Source of the DNA: Eutreptiella sp. 'Long Island Sound 2002'
Taxonomy: Eukaryota > Euglenozoa > Euglenophyceae > Eutreptiales > Eutreptiaceae
DNA length: 64,000 nucleotides
Direction: 5' to 3'
Assembly: GCA_964036045.1 (NCBI GenBank)
Contig: OZ038381.1
Span: 63,240,242-63,304,241, forward strand
A program made the position numbers and the translations under genes. This document shows positions 42,081-54,816 of this stretch, in pieces. Position 1 is the first letter of the stretch. Each line of letters begins with the position of its first letter. The notes beneath the pieces are model-generated. The model was not told the origin of the DNA. It ran no database searches and worked only from the letters and a program-made list of their open reading frames with translations.

Positions 42081-44279
42081 GTGAAATGGGACGATTTGGT
42101 GGACACACCACTACTCGAAACTGAACTTGACATACCTCCGCAACGAGGACAACTCGATGACCAAGCCAAGTGCTTACTCGCCTTTGCGTGCATGGTAGCC
42201 GACAAGACGACCCACTCCGAGAAGAAGGATCCTCAGTGGGCGAAGCCCAGCAAGGACAGTTGGCCCATCGGGGAGCACGAGAAGGAGGATATCAAACAAC
42301 TTCTCTTTCATCGAGTAGAACACCTACAAGAAAATCAGAAGACAGAGCAATGGCGAGAAAAGCAACTGAAGCTTAAGATGAAATGGGGTACGAGTGTCTA
42401 TATACCTGAAAACGACGATGATCCGTCAGCCTGTACCTGCGAGTATCATGGACCGTGGGAGATGTCCCACGTGTGTCACTGCCAACAAGCGAGTACTCTA
42501 ACTCTGCGAGAAGTGCTTGAACTACTGCAGGAGTACGGCGATCAGAGCGCGAAAGAACATACTCACTGCTGCAACGAGTGTCACGGAAGTCTCGACCTCT
42601 GTCAATTTCACCAAGTGGATCCTGACGAGATCAAAGAAGTACTTACACTCAAGCAGGAGTTTGGGCAAAGCAATCTGGCGGCTTCTGAGGATTTTAGGAA
42701 CAAGATCCAAGAACACGATCCCCGAGTCCTTGAAGTCCTCGCAAGGTACGAAGAAGCCTTCCGACCTTTACCACCTCTGGGGTCAAGAAAGAAACTGGTC
42801 ATAATGGACTTAGAGTTGAAGCCCGAGTACCAGGACCAGTGGATTACTTCGAGAGGTTACCCCTGCTCTATAGAGGACCAGGACGAGATCATGAGGCAAG
42901 TCCTAGAGCTGGTGGAAGCGGGGATGTGCGAAGCCTACAAGGACACGGAAATCCCTGAGCACTGCTCACGATGTTTCTTGGTGGCCAAACCTGGATCGAC
43001 AGCGAAAAGGCTAGGCGTCGACTATCGCAAGCTGAACAAAATGATCAAACTGCACGCCGGCAGTCTCTCTGTGATGGAGAACAACACCAAAAATGCAGGG
43101 TCGTGCAAGTTCAAGTCGAAGATGGACAAAGGATCAGAGTTTTGGCAAGTCAATTTGACGGAGCGTGCCAAGGAGTTGATGGCGTTTTGCACACCAAACA
43201 GAAGGGTGTTCCGATGGCTGGTCATGCCCTTTGGTATCGCCAACGCCCCGGCGCTGTTCCAGGAGTTGATGAAACAGGTGCTCACCATCCTCAAACAGCG
43301 ACCCGCAGTCCAGGCGTTGCTCGAACGAGTAGCGGTTGCCGAAGCTCACATCGACGACGTGCTGCTGGGCAAGAACTCGATCGAGGACCACCTGCTGTTG
43401 CTGTTGGAGTTTTTCGACGTGTGTGTGGAGCAGAATCTCCGTATCAAACTGGAGAAATGCGATTTCCTCAAAACTGAGCTGGAGCTCCTTGGATTCCGAG
43501 TGGGAGACGGTCACTGGGGACCGTGTGAGGACAAACTGAAGCCACTGATGGATTTTACGATCGATGAAGTCAAGGGGAAAGCCGAAGCATTCAAGAAGAT
43601 AAAGTAATTTATCGGAGGTTGCAACTTCTACAGGCGCCACGTGAGGAATTTCAATGAGTCCTCGGCTATACTGACCGACCTTATCAAAGAGAAGAACCCA
43701 TGGAAATGGACAGACGAGGAGAAAAACAAGTTGGAGGACCTGAAGGAGAAAATCTGCAAAGCAATACCTCTGGAAGTGCCGCGATCGAAAGGAGAGATTG
43801 TCCTCGTCTCTGACGGTTCGAACTTGGGTGGGGGCGGTACTCTCTTTCAATGGCAAGCGCTGCGACCTGAACAGTGTCACGAAATCGATGAAAGGCTCAG
43901 AACACGAGGAGTGAACCAAGACGGCAGTCTGAAGCATTCATACAACGAAGACGAATGGAGACTTGTTCCACTTGGACATTGGAATTGGAAGTGGAATGCA
44001 GCGCGCTCCAAGTACCACACGTACGAGCACGAACTGTTGGGAGGAGTACTGGTCCTCGCCAGTCAACAGAGGATCATTGGTAACAACCCAGCCACCTGGC
44101 TCTGTGATCAGGATTCGGTCAAGTACTTTGTGGACTCACCGCCTCCCGAACAAAAGAGACTGCGGCGATGGTGGGTACTCCTATGTCAACTACGACTAGC
44201 CGTTCACCACATCGAAGGACTCAAAAACGAGCTAAGCGACTACCTGAGCTGCAACTCGTTCGACGAACGCTTGGGGTAA
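42081..44279 (+). pseudogene. pol: Chromovirus RT-RNase H, founder copy (unit 0)
   Basis: A 508-codon frame (42081-43607) and, after one TAA at 43605-43607, the same frame to 44279. The N-terminal extension holds two Cys/His-rich clusters, CTCEYHGPWEMSHVCHC and HCCNECHGSLDLCQFH. RT follows with MRQVLELVEAGMCEAYKD, FLVAKPGSTAKRLGVDYRK, the first catalytic Asp in KMDKGSEFWQVNL, WLVMPFGIANAPALFQEL and AHIDDVLLGKNSIEDH (Asp pair, His in place of Tyr). RNase H keeps its acidic residues: VSDGSNLGGGG, YEHELLGG, CDQDSVKYF and ELSDYLS. The single internal stop stands where every other copy has CAA (RQLIGG). The frame ends with TAA where only the last copy reads CAA. This is the least damaged RT of the array. 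Confidence 0.85.
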
Positions 44280-44347
44280 TCTTCCAAAGAAATGGCAAAG
44301 GACGCGTTCGCCAAGATTGAAGTGCAGCTTGACCTGTTCACGATTGA
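42853..44347 (+). repeat. Tandem RT/RNase H unit 0
   Basis: First of nine head-to-tail units with a period of about 1,496 bp, counted from GAGGTTACCCCTGCTCT. Carries CGA (Arg) at 43212-43214 where units 1, 2, 5, 7 and 8 have TGA, and CGA at the GFRVGDG site where units 2-8 have TGA. Confidence 0.95.
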
Positions 44348-45842
44348 GAGGTTACCCCTGCTCTAAGGAGGACCAGGACGAGATCATGAGGCAAGTCCTA
44401 GAGCTGGTGGAAGCGGGGATGTGCGAAGCCTACAAGGACACGGAAATCCCTGAGCACTGCTCGCCGTGTTTCTTGGTGGCCAAACCTGGATCGACAGCGA
44501 AAAGGCTAGTCGTCAACTATCGCAAGCAGAACAAAATGATCAAACTGCACGCCGGCAGTCTCCCTGTGATGGAAAACACCATTGAAAATGCCGCGTCGTG
44601 CAAGTTCAAGTCGGAGATGGACAAAAAATCAGGGTTTCGGCAAGTCAATTTGACCGAGCGTGCCAAGGAGTTGATGGCGTTTCGCAGTCCAAAAAGAAGG
44701 GTGTTCTGATGGCTGGTCATGGCCTTTGATATTGCAAACGCCCCCGCGCTGTTCCAGGAGTTGATGAAACAGGTGCTCATCATCCTCAAGCAGCGACCCG
44801 CAGTCCAGGCGTTGCTCGAACGAGGAGCGGTTGCCGAAGCTCATATCGACGACGTGCTGCTAGGCAAGAACTCGATCGAGGACCCCCTGCTGGTGCTGTC
44901 GGAGTTTTTCGACGTGTGTGTGGAGCAGAATCTCCGTATCAAACTGGAGAAATGCAAATTCCTCAAAACTGAGCTGGAGTACCTTGGATTCGGAGTGGGA
45001 GACGGTCACTCGGGACCGTGTGAGGACAAACTGAAGCCACTGATGGATTTTACGATCGATAGAGTCATGGGGAAAGCCGAAGGAGTTAAGAAGACAAGGC
45101 AACTTATCGGAGGTTGCAACTTCTACAGGCGCCACGTGAGGAATTTCACTGAGTCCTCGGCTATACTGACCGACCTCATCCAAGGCAACACCCCATGGAA
45201 ATGGACAGACGAGGAGAAAAACAAGTTGGAGGAACTGGAGGAGAAAATCTGCAAAGCAATACCTCTGGGAGTGCCGCGATCGAAAGGAGAGATTGTCTTC
45301 GTCTCGGACGGTTCGAACTTCGGTGGAGGCGGTACTCTCTTTCAATGGCAAGCGCTGCGACCTGAACAGTGTCAGAAAATCAATGAAAGGCTCAGAACAC
45401 AAGGAGTGAACCGAGACGGCAGTCTGAAGCATTCATACAACGAAGACGAATGGAGACTTGTTCCACTTGGACATTGGAATTGGAAGTGGAATGCAGCGCG
45501 CTCCAAGTACCACACGTACGAGCACGAACTGTTGGCAGGAGTACTGGTCCTCGCCAGTCAACAGAGGATCATTGGTAACAACCCAGTCACCTGGCTCTGT
45601 GATCAGGATTCGGTCAAGTACTTTATGGACTCACCGCCTCCCGAACAAAAGAGACTGCGGCGATGGTGGGTACTCCTATGTCAACTACAACTAGCCGTTC
45701 ACCACATCCAAGGACTCAAAAGCGAGCTAAGCGACTACCTGAGCTGCAACTCGTTGGACGAACGCTTGGGGTAATCTTCCAAAGAAATGGCAAAGGACGC
45801 GTTCGCCAAGATGGAAGTGCAGCCTGACCTGTTCATGATCGC
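44348..45842 (+). repeat. Tandem RT/RNase H unit 1 (odd type)
   Basis: Stop TGA at 44707-44709 (RVF-stop-WLV); the same frame then continues unbroken for 351 codons (44719-45774) through the HIDD palm and all of RNase H. Has the odd-type block GCCTTTGATATTGCAAACGC. Shares with unit 7 FRSPKRRVF, LLAGVLVLASQQ and IQGLKSEL. Confidence 0.95.
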
Positions 45843-47336
45843 GAGGTTACCCCTGCTCTAAGGAGGACCAGGACGAGATCATGAGGCAAGTCCTAGAGCT
45901 GGTGTAAGCGGGGATGTGCGAAGCCTACAAGGACACGGAAATCCTTGAGCACTGCTCGCCGTGTTTCTTGGTGGCCAAACCTGGATCGACAGCGAAAAGG
46001 CTAGTCCTCGACTATCGCAAGCAGAACAAAATGATCAAACTGCACGCCGGCAGTCTCCCAGTGATGGAAAACACCATTGAAAAGCCGCGTCGTGCAAGTT
46101 CAAGTCGAAGATGGACAAAAATTCAGGGTTTTGGCAAGTCAACTTGACGGAGCGTGCCAAGGAGTTGATTGCGTTTCGCACACCAAACAGAAGGGTGTTC
46201 TGATGGCTGGTCATGCCCTTTGATATCGCCAACGCCCCCGCGCAGTTCCAGGAGTTGATGAACCAGGTGCTCACCATCCTCAAGCAGCGACCCGCAGTCC
46301 AGGCGTTGCTCGAACGAGGAGCGGTTGCCGATGCTCATATCGACGACGTGCTGCTAGGCAAGAACTCGATCGAGGACCACCTGCTGGTGCTGTCGGAGTT
46401 TTTCGACGTGTGTGTGGAGCAGAATCTCCGTATCAAACTGGAGAAATGCAAATTCCTCAAAACGGAGCTGGAGTACCTTGGATTCTGAGTGGGAGACGGT
46501 CACTCGGGACCGTGTGAGGACAAACTGAAGCCACTGATGGATTTTACGATCGATAGAGTCATGGGGAAAGCCGAAGGAGTTAAGAATATAAGGCAACTTA
46601 TCGGAGGTTGCAACTTCTACAGGCGCCACGTGAGGAATTTCACTGAGTCCTCGGCTATACTGACCGACCTCATCAAAGACAACACCCCATGGAAATGGAC
46701 AGACGAGGAGAAAAACAAGTTGGAGGAACTGGAGGAGAAAATCTGCAAAGCAATACCTCTGGGAGTGCCGCGACCGAAAGGAGAGATTGTCTTCGTCTCG
46801 GACGGTTCGAACTTGGGCGGAGGCGGTACTCTCTTTCAATGGCAAGCGCTGCGACCTGAACAGTGTCAGAAAATCAATGAAAGGCTCAGATCACAAGGAG
46901 TGAACCGAGACGGCAGTCTGAAGCATTCGTACAACGAAGACGAATGGAGACTTGTTCCACTTGGACATTGGAATTGGAAGTGGAATGCAGCGCGCTCCAA
47001 GTACCACACGTACGAGCACGAACTGTTGGGAGGAGTACTGGTCCTCGCCAGTCAACAGAGGATCATTGGTAACAACCGAGTCACCTGGTTCTGTGATCAG
47101 GATTCGGTCAAGTACTTTATGGACTCACCGCCTCCCGCACAAAAGAGACTGCGGCGATGGTGGGTACTCCTATGTCAACTACGACTAGCCGTTCACCACA
47201 TCGAAGGACTCAAAAACGAGCTAAGCGACTACCTGTGCTGCAACTCGTTCGACGAACGCTTGGGGTAATCTTCCAAAGAAATGGCAAAGGACGCGTTCGC
47301 CAAGATTGAAGTGCAGCTTGACCTGTTCATGATTGA
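45843..47336 (+). repeat. Tandem RT/RNase H unit 2 (even type)
   Basis: TAA at 45905-45907, a 1-bp deletion near 46,083 (GAAAAGCCGCG for GAAAATGCCGCG), TGA at 46201-46203 and 46486-46488. RNase H is open over 259 codons (46489-47268). Has even-type CCCTTTGATATCGCCAACGC, and DYRK rather than NYRK, as in units 0 and 8. Confidence 0.95.
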
Positions 47337-48833
47337 GAGGGTTACCCCTGCTCTGAGGAGGACCAGGTCGAGATCATGAGGCAAGTCCTAGAGCTGGTGG
47401 AAGCGGGGATGTGCGAAGCCTACAAGGACACGGAAATCCCTGAGCACTGCTCGCCGTGTTTCTTGGTGGCCAAACCTGGATCGACAGCGAAAAGGCTAGT
47501 CGTCAACTATCGCAAGCAGAACAAAATGATCAAACTGCACGTCGGCAGTCTCCCTGTGATGGAAAACACCATTGAAAATGCCGCGTCGTGCAAGTTCAAG
47601 TCTGAGATGGACAAAAAATCAGGGTCTAGGCAAGTCAATTTGACGGAGCGTGCCAAGGAGTTGATGGCGTTTCGCACACCAAAAGGGAAGGGTGTTCTGA
47701 TGGCTGGTCATGGCCTTTGATATTGCAAACGCCCCCGCGCTGTTCCAGGAGTTGATGAACCAGGTGCTCATCATCCTCAAGCAGCGACCCGCAGTCCAGG
47801 CGTTGCTCGAACGAGGAGCGGTTGCCGATGCTCATATCGACGACGTGCTGCTAGGCAAGAACTCGATCGAGGACCACCTGCTGGTGCTGTCGGAGTTTTT
47901 CGACGTGTGTGTGGAGCAGAATCTCCGTATCAAACTGGAGAAATGCAAATTCCTCAAAACGGAGCTGGAGTACCTTGGATTATGAGTGGGAGACGGTCAC
48001 TCGGGACCGTGTGAGGACAAACTGAAGCCACTGATGGGTTTTACGATCGATAGAGTCATGGGGAAAGCCGAAGGAGTTAAGAATATAAGGCAACTTATCG
48101 GAGGTCGCAACTTCTACAAGCGCCACGTGAGGAATTTCACTGAGTCCTCGGCTATACTGACCGACCTCATCAAAGACAACACCCCATGGAACTGGACAGA
48201 CGAGGAGAAAAACAAGTTGGAGGAACTGGAGGAGAAAATCTGCAAAGCAATACCTCTGGGAGTGCCGCGACCGAAAGGAGAGATTGTCTTCGTCTCGGAC
48301 GGTTCGAACTTGGGCGGAGGCGGTACTCTCTTTCAATGGCAAGCGCTGCGACCTGAACAGTGTCAGAAAATCAATGAAAGGCTCAGATCACAAGGAGTGA
48401 ACCGAGACGGCAGTCTGAAGCATTCGTACAACGAAGACGAATGGAGACTTGTTCCACTTGGACATTGGAATTGGAAGTGGAATGCAGCGCGCTCCAAGTA
48501 CCACACGTACGAGCACGAACTGTTTGGAGGAGTACTGGTCCTCGCCAGTCAACAGAGGATCATTGGTAACAACCGAGTCACCCGGCTCTGTGATCAGGAT
48601 TCGGTCAAGTACTTTATGGACTCACCGCCTCCCGAACAAAAGAGACTGCGGCGATGGTGGGTACTCCTATGTCAACTCCGACTAGCCGTTCACCACACCG
48701 AAGGACTCAAAAACGAGCTAAGCGACTACCTGAGCTGCAACTCGTTCGACGAACGCTTGGGGTAATCTTCCAAAGAAATGGCAAAGGACGCGTTCGCCAA
48801 GATTGAAGTGCAGCTTGACCTGTTCCTGATTGA
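47337..48833 (+). repeat. Tandem RT/RNase H unit 3 (odd type)
   Basis: First unit with an additional G at its start (GAGAGGGTTACC). Frameshift near 47,685 (FRTPKGKGVL), TGA at 47983-47985, RNase H open from 47986 to 48765. Confidence 0.95.
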
Positions 48834-50328
48834 GAGGGTTACCCCTGCTCTAAGGGGGACCAGGACGAGATCATGAGGCAAGTCCTAGAGCTGGTGGAAG
48901 CGGGGATGTGCGAAGCCTACAAGGACACGGAAATCCCTGAGCACTGCTCGCCGTGTTTCTTGGTGGCCAAACCTGGATCGACAGCGAAAAGGCTAGTCGT
49001 CAACTATCGCAAGCAGAACAAAATGATCAACCTGCACGCCGGCAGTCTCCCAGTGATGGAAAACACCATTGAAAAGCCGCGTCTTGCAAGTTCAAGTCGA
49101 AGATGGACAAAAAATCAGGGTTTTGGCAAGTCAATTTGACGGAGCGTGCCAAGGAGTTGATTGCGTTTCGCACACCAAACAGAAGGGTGTTCTGATGGCT
49201 GGTCATGCCCTTTGATATCGCCAACGCCCCCGCGCAGTTCCAGGAGTTGATGAACCAGGTGCTCACCATCCTCAAGCAGCGACCCGCAGTCCAGGCGTTG
49301 CTCGAACGAGGAGCGGTTGCCGATGCTCATATCGACGACGTGCTGCTAGGCAAGAACTCGATCGAGGACCACCTGCTGGTGCTGTCGGAGTTTTTCGACG
49401 TGTGTGTGGAGCAGAATCTCCGTATCAAACTGGAGAAATGCAAATTCCTCAAAACGGAGCTGGAGTACCTTGGATTCTGAGTGGGAGACGGTCACTCGGG
49501 ACCGTGTGAGGACAAACTGAAGCCACTGATGGATTTTACGATCGATAGAGTCAAGGGGAAAGCCGAAGGAGTTAAGAATATAAGGCAACTTATCGGAGGT
49601 TGCAACTTCTACAGGCGCCACGTGAGGAATTTCACTGAGTCCTCGGCTATACTGACCGACCTCATCAAAGACAACACCCCATGGAAATGGACAGACGAGG
49701 AGAAAAACAAGTTGGAGGAACTGGAGGAGAAAATCTGCAAAGCAATACCTCTGGGAGTGCCGCGACCGAAAGGAGAGATTGTCTTCGTCTAGGACGGTTC
49801 GAACTTGGGCAGAGGCGGTACTCTCTTTCAATGGCAAGCGCTGCGACCTGAACAGTGTCAGAAAATCAATGAAAGGCTCAGATCACAAGGAGTGAACCGA
49901 GACGGCAGTCTGAAGCATTCGTACAACGAAGACGAATGGAGACTTGTTCCACTTGGACATTGGAATTGGAAGTGGAATGCAGCGCGCTCCAAGTACCACA
50001 CGTACGAGCACGAACTGTTGGGAGGAGTACTGGTCCTCGCCAGTCAACAGAGGATCATTGGTAACAACCGAGTCACCTGGTTCTGTGATCAGGATTCGGT
50101 CAAGTACTTTATGGACTCACCGCCTCCCGAACAAAAGAGACTGCGGCGATGGTGGGTACTCCTATGTCAACTACGACTAGCCGTTCACCACATCGAAGGA
50201 CTCAAAAACGAGCTAAGCGACTACCTGAGCTGCAACCCGTTCGACGAACGCTTGGGGTAATCTTCCAAAGAAATGGCAAAGGACGCGTTCGCCAAGATTG
50301 AAGTGCAGCTTGACCTGTTCATGATTGA
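48834..50328 (+). repeat. Tandem RT/RNase H unit 4 (even type)
   Basis: Same 1-bp deletion as unit 2 (near 49,075), TGA at 49478-49480, and a private TAG at 49790-49792 (TCG elsewhere) that also breaks RNase H just before its first catalytic Asp. The GGG of the glycine loop is partly changed (LGRGGTLF). Confidence 0.95.
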
Positions 50329-51824
50329 GAGGGTTACCCCTGCTCTAAGGAGGACCAGGACAAGATCATGAGGCAAGTCCTAGAGCTGGTGGAAGCGGGG
50401 ATGTGCGAAGCCTACAAGGACACGGAAATCCCTGAGCACTGCTCGCCGTGTTTCTTGGTGGCCAAACCTGGATCGACAGCGAAAAGGCTAGTCGTCAACT
50501 ATCGCAAGCAGAACAAAATGATCAAACTGCACGCCGGCAGTCTCCCTGTGATGGAAAACACCATTGAAAATGCCGCGTCGTGCAAGTTCAAGTCGGAGAT
50601 GGACAAAAAATCAGGGTTTTGGCAAGTCAATTTGACGGAGCGTGCCAAGGAGTTGATGGCGTTTCGCACCCAAAAGGGAAGGGTGTTCTGATGGCTGGTC
50701 ATGGCCTTTGATATTGCAAACGCCCCCGCGCTGTTCCAGGAGTTGATGAACCAGGTGCTCATCATCCTCAAGCAGCGACCCGCAGTCCAGGCGTTGCTCG
50801 AACGAGGAGCGGTTGCCGATGCTCATATCGACGACGTGCTGCTGGGCAAGAACTCGATCGAGGACCACCTGCTGGTGCTGTCGGAGTTTTTCGACGTGTG
50901 TGTGGAGCAGAATCTCCGTATCAAACTGGAGAAATGCAAATTCCTCAAAACGGAGCTGGAGTACCTTGGATTCTGAGTGGGAGACGGTCACTCGGGACTG
51001 TGTGAGGACAAACTGAAGCCACTGATGGATTTTACGATCGATACAGTCAAGGGGAAAGCCGAAGGAGTTAAGAATATAAGGCAACTTATCGGAGGTTGCA
51101 ACTTCTACAGGCGCCACGTGAGGAATTTCACTGAGTCCTCGGCTATACTGACCGACCTCATCAAAGACAACACCCCATGGAACTGGACAGACGAGGAGAA
51201 AAACAAGTTGGAGGAACTGGAGGAGAAAATCTGCAAAGCAATACCTCTGGGAGTGCCGCGACCGAAAGGAGAGATTGTCTTCCTCTCGGACGGTTCGAAC
51301 TTTGGCGGAGGCGGTACTCTCTTTCAATGGCAAGCGCTGCGACCTGAACAGTGTCAGAAAATCAATGAAAGGCTCAGATCACAAGGAGTGAACCGAGACG
51401 GCAGTCTGAAGCATTCGTACAACGAAGACGAATGGAGACTTGTTCCACTTGGACATTGGAATTGGAAGTGGAATGCAGCGCGCTCCAAGTACCACACGTA
51501 CGAGCACGAACTGTTTGGAGGAGTACTGGTCCTCGCCAGTCAACAGAGGATCATTGGTAACAACCGAGTCACCTGGTTCTGTGATCAGGATTCGGTCAAG
51601 TACTTTATGGACTCACCGCCTCCCGAACAAAAGAGACTGCGGCGATGGTGGGTACTCCTATGTCAACTCCGACTAGCCGTTCACCACATCGAAGGACTCA
51701 AAAACGAGCTAAGCGACTACCTGAGCTGCAACTCGTTCGACGAACGCTTGGGGTAATCTTCCAAAGAAATGGCAAAGGACGCGTTCGCCAAGATTGAAGT
51801 GCAGCTTGACCTGTTCTTGATTGA
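50329..51824 (+). repeat. Tandem RT/RNase H unit 5 (odd type)
   Basis: TGA at 50689-50691 and 50974-50976 only; RNase H open over 259 codons (50977-51756). Shares GGGACTGTGTGAGG with units 6 and 8. Confidence 0.95.
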
Positions 51825-53320
51825 GAGGGTTACCCCTGCTCTAAGGAGGACCAGGACGAGATCATGAGGCAAGTCCTAGAGCTGGTGGAAGCGGGGATGT
51901 GCGAAGCCTACAAGGACACGGAAATCCCTGAGCACTGCTCGCCGTGTTTCTTGGTGGCCAAACCTGGATCGACAGCGAAAAGGCTAGTCGTCAACTATCG
52001 CAAGCAGAACAAAATGATCAAACTGCACGCCGGCAGTCTCCCAGTGATGGAAAACACCATTGAAAAGCCGCGTCGTGCAAGTTCAAGTCGAAGATGGACA
52101 AAAAATCAGGGTTTTGGCAAGTCAATTTGACGGAGCGTGCCAAGGAGTTGATGGCGTTTCACACAGCAAAAGAGAAGGGTGTTCTGATGGCTGGTCATGC
52201 CCTTTGATATCGCCAGCGCCCCGGCGCTGTTCCAGGAGTTGATGAACCAGGTGCTCATCATCCTCAAGCAGCGACCCGCAGTCCAGGCGTTGCTCGAACG
52301 AGGAGCGGTTGCCGATGCTCATATCGACGACGTGCTGCTAGGCAAGAATTCGATCGAGGACCACCTGCTGGTGCTGTCGGAGTTTTTCGACGTGTGTGTG
52401 GAGCAGAATCTCCGTATCAAACTGGAGAAATGCAAATTCCTCAAAACGGAGCTGGAGTACCTTGGATTCTGAGTGGGAGACGGTCACTCGGGACTGTGTG
52501 AGGACAAACTGAAGCCACTGATGGATTTTACGATCGATAGAGTCAAGGGGAAAGCCGAAAGAGTTAAGAATATAAGGCAACTTATCGGAGGTTGCAACTT
52601 CTACAGGCGCCACGTGAGGAATTTCACTGAGTCCTCGGCTATACTGAACGACCTCATCAAAGACAACACCCCATGGAACTGGACAGACGAGGAGAAAAAC
52701 AAGTTGGAGGAACTGGAGGAGAAAATCTGCAAAGCAATACCTCTGGGAGTGCCGCGACCGAAAGGAGAGATTGTCTTCGTCTCAGACGGTTCGAACTTGG
52801 GCGGAGGCGGTACTCTCTTTCAATGGCAAGCGCTGCGACCTGAACAGTGTCAGAAAATCAATGAAAGGCTCAGATCACAAGGAGTGAACCGAGACGGCAG
52901 TCTGAAGCATTCGTACAACGAAGACGAATGGAGACTTGTTCCACTTGGACATTGGAATTGGAAGTGGGATGCAGCGCGCTCCAAGTACCACACGTACGAG
53001 CACGAACTGTTCGGAGGAGTACTGGTCCTCGCCAGTCAACAGAGGATCATTGGTAACAACCGAGTCACCTGGTTCTGTGATCAGGATTCGGTCAAGTACT
53101 TTATGGACTCACCGCCTCCCGAACAAAAGAGACTGCGGCGATGGTGGGTACTCCTATGTCAACTCCGACTAGCCGTTCACCACATCGAAGGACTCAAAAA
53201 CGAGCTAAGCGACTACCTGAGCTGCAACTCGTTCGACGAACGCTTGGGGTAATCTTCCAAAGAAATGGCAAAGGACGCGTTCGCCAAGATTGAAGTGCAG
53301 CTTGACCTGTTCTTGATTGA
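51825..53320 (+). repeat. Tandem RT/RNase H unit 6 (even type)
   Basis: Same 1-bp deletion as units 2 and 4 (near 52,070), TGA at 52470-52472, RNase H open 52473-53252. Even-type block with one change (GCCAGCGCC). Confidence 0.95.
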
Positions 53321-54816
53321 GAGGGTTACCCCTGCTCTAAGGAGGACCAGGACGAGATCATGAGGCAAGTCCTAGAGCTGGTGGAAGCGGGGATGTGCGA
53401 AGCCTACAAGGACACGGAAATCCCTGAGCACTGCTCGCCGTGTTTCTTGGTGGCCAAACCTGGATCGACAGCGAAAAGGCTAGTCGTCAACTATCGCAAG
53501 CAGAACAAAATGATCAAACTGCACGCCGGCAGTCTCCCAGTGATGGAAAACACCATTGAAAATGCCGCGTCGTGCAAGTTCAAGTCGGAGATGGACAAAA
53601 AATCAGGGTTTTGGCAAGTCAATTTGACGGAGCGTGCCAAGGAGTTGATGGCGTTTCGCAGTCCAAAAAGAAGGGTGTTCTGATGGCTGGTCATGGCCTT
53701 TGATATTGCAAACGCCCCCGCGCTGTTCCAGGAGTTGATGAACCAGGTGCTCATCATCCTCAAGCAGCGACCCGCAGTCCAGGCTTTGCTCGAACAAGGA
53801 GCGGTTGCCGAAGCTCATATCGACGACGTGCTGCTAGGCAAGAACTCGATCGAGGACCACCTGCTGGTGCTGTCGGAGTCTTTCGACGTGTGTGTGGAGC
53901 AGAATCTCCGTATCAAATTGGAGAAATGCAAATTCCTCAACACGGAGCTGGAGTACCTTGGATTCTGAGTGGGAGACGGTCACTCGGGACCGTGTGAGGA
54001 CAAACTGAAGCCACTGATGGATTTTACGATCGATAGAGTCAGGGGGAAAGCCGAAGGAGTAAAGAAGATAAGGCAACTTATCGGAGGTTGCAACTTCCAC
54101 AGGCGCCACGTGAGGAATTTCACTGAGTCCTCGGCTATACTGACCGACCTCATCAAAGACAACACCCCATGGAAATGGACAGACGAGGAGAAAAACAAGT
54201 TGGAGGAACTGGAGGAGAAAATCTGCAAAGCAATACCTCTGGGAGTGCCGCGATCGAAAGGAGAGATTGTCTTCGTCTCGGACGGTTCGAACTTGGGTGG
54301 AGGCGGTACTCTCTTTCAATGGCAAGCGCTGCGACCTGAACAGTGTCAGAAAATCAATGAAAGGCTCAGAACACAAGGAGTGAACCGAGACGGCAGTCTG
54401 AAGCATTCATACAACGAAGACGAATGGAGACTTGTTCCACTTGGACATTGGAATTGGAAGTGGAATGCAGCGCGCTCCAAGTACCACACGTACGAGCACA
54501 AACTGTTGGCAGGAGTACTGGTCCTCGCCAGTCAACAGAGGACCATTGGTAACAACCCAGTCACCTGGCTCTGTGATCAGGATTCGGTCAAGTACTTTAT
54601 GAACTCACCGCCTCCCGAACAAAAGAGACTGCGGCGATGGTGGGTACTCCTATGTCAACTACAACTAGCCGTTCACCACATCCAAGGACTCAAGAGCGAG
54701 CTAAGCGACTACCTGAGCTGCAACTCTTTCGACGAACGCTTGGGGTAATCTTCCAAAGAAATGGCAAAGGACGCGTTCGCCAAGATGGAAGTGCAGCTTG
54801 ACCTGTTCATGATCGC
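53321..54816 (+). repeat. Tandem RT/RNase H unit 7 (odd type)
   Basis: TGA at 53681-53683 and 53966-53968, RNase H open 53969-54748. Closely matches unit 1 in FRSPKRRVF, LLAGV and IQGLKSEL, and its junction with the next unit is the same variant as the unit 1/2 junction. Confidence 0.95.
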
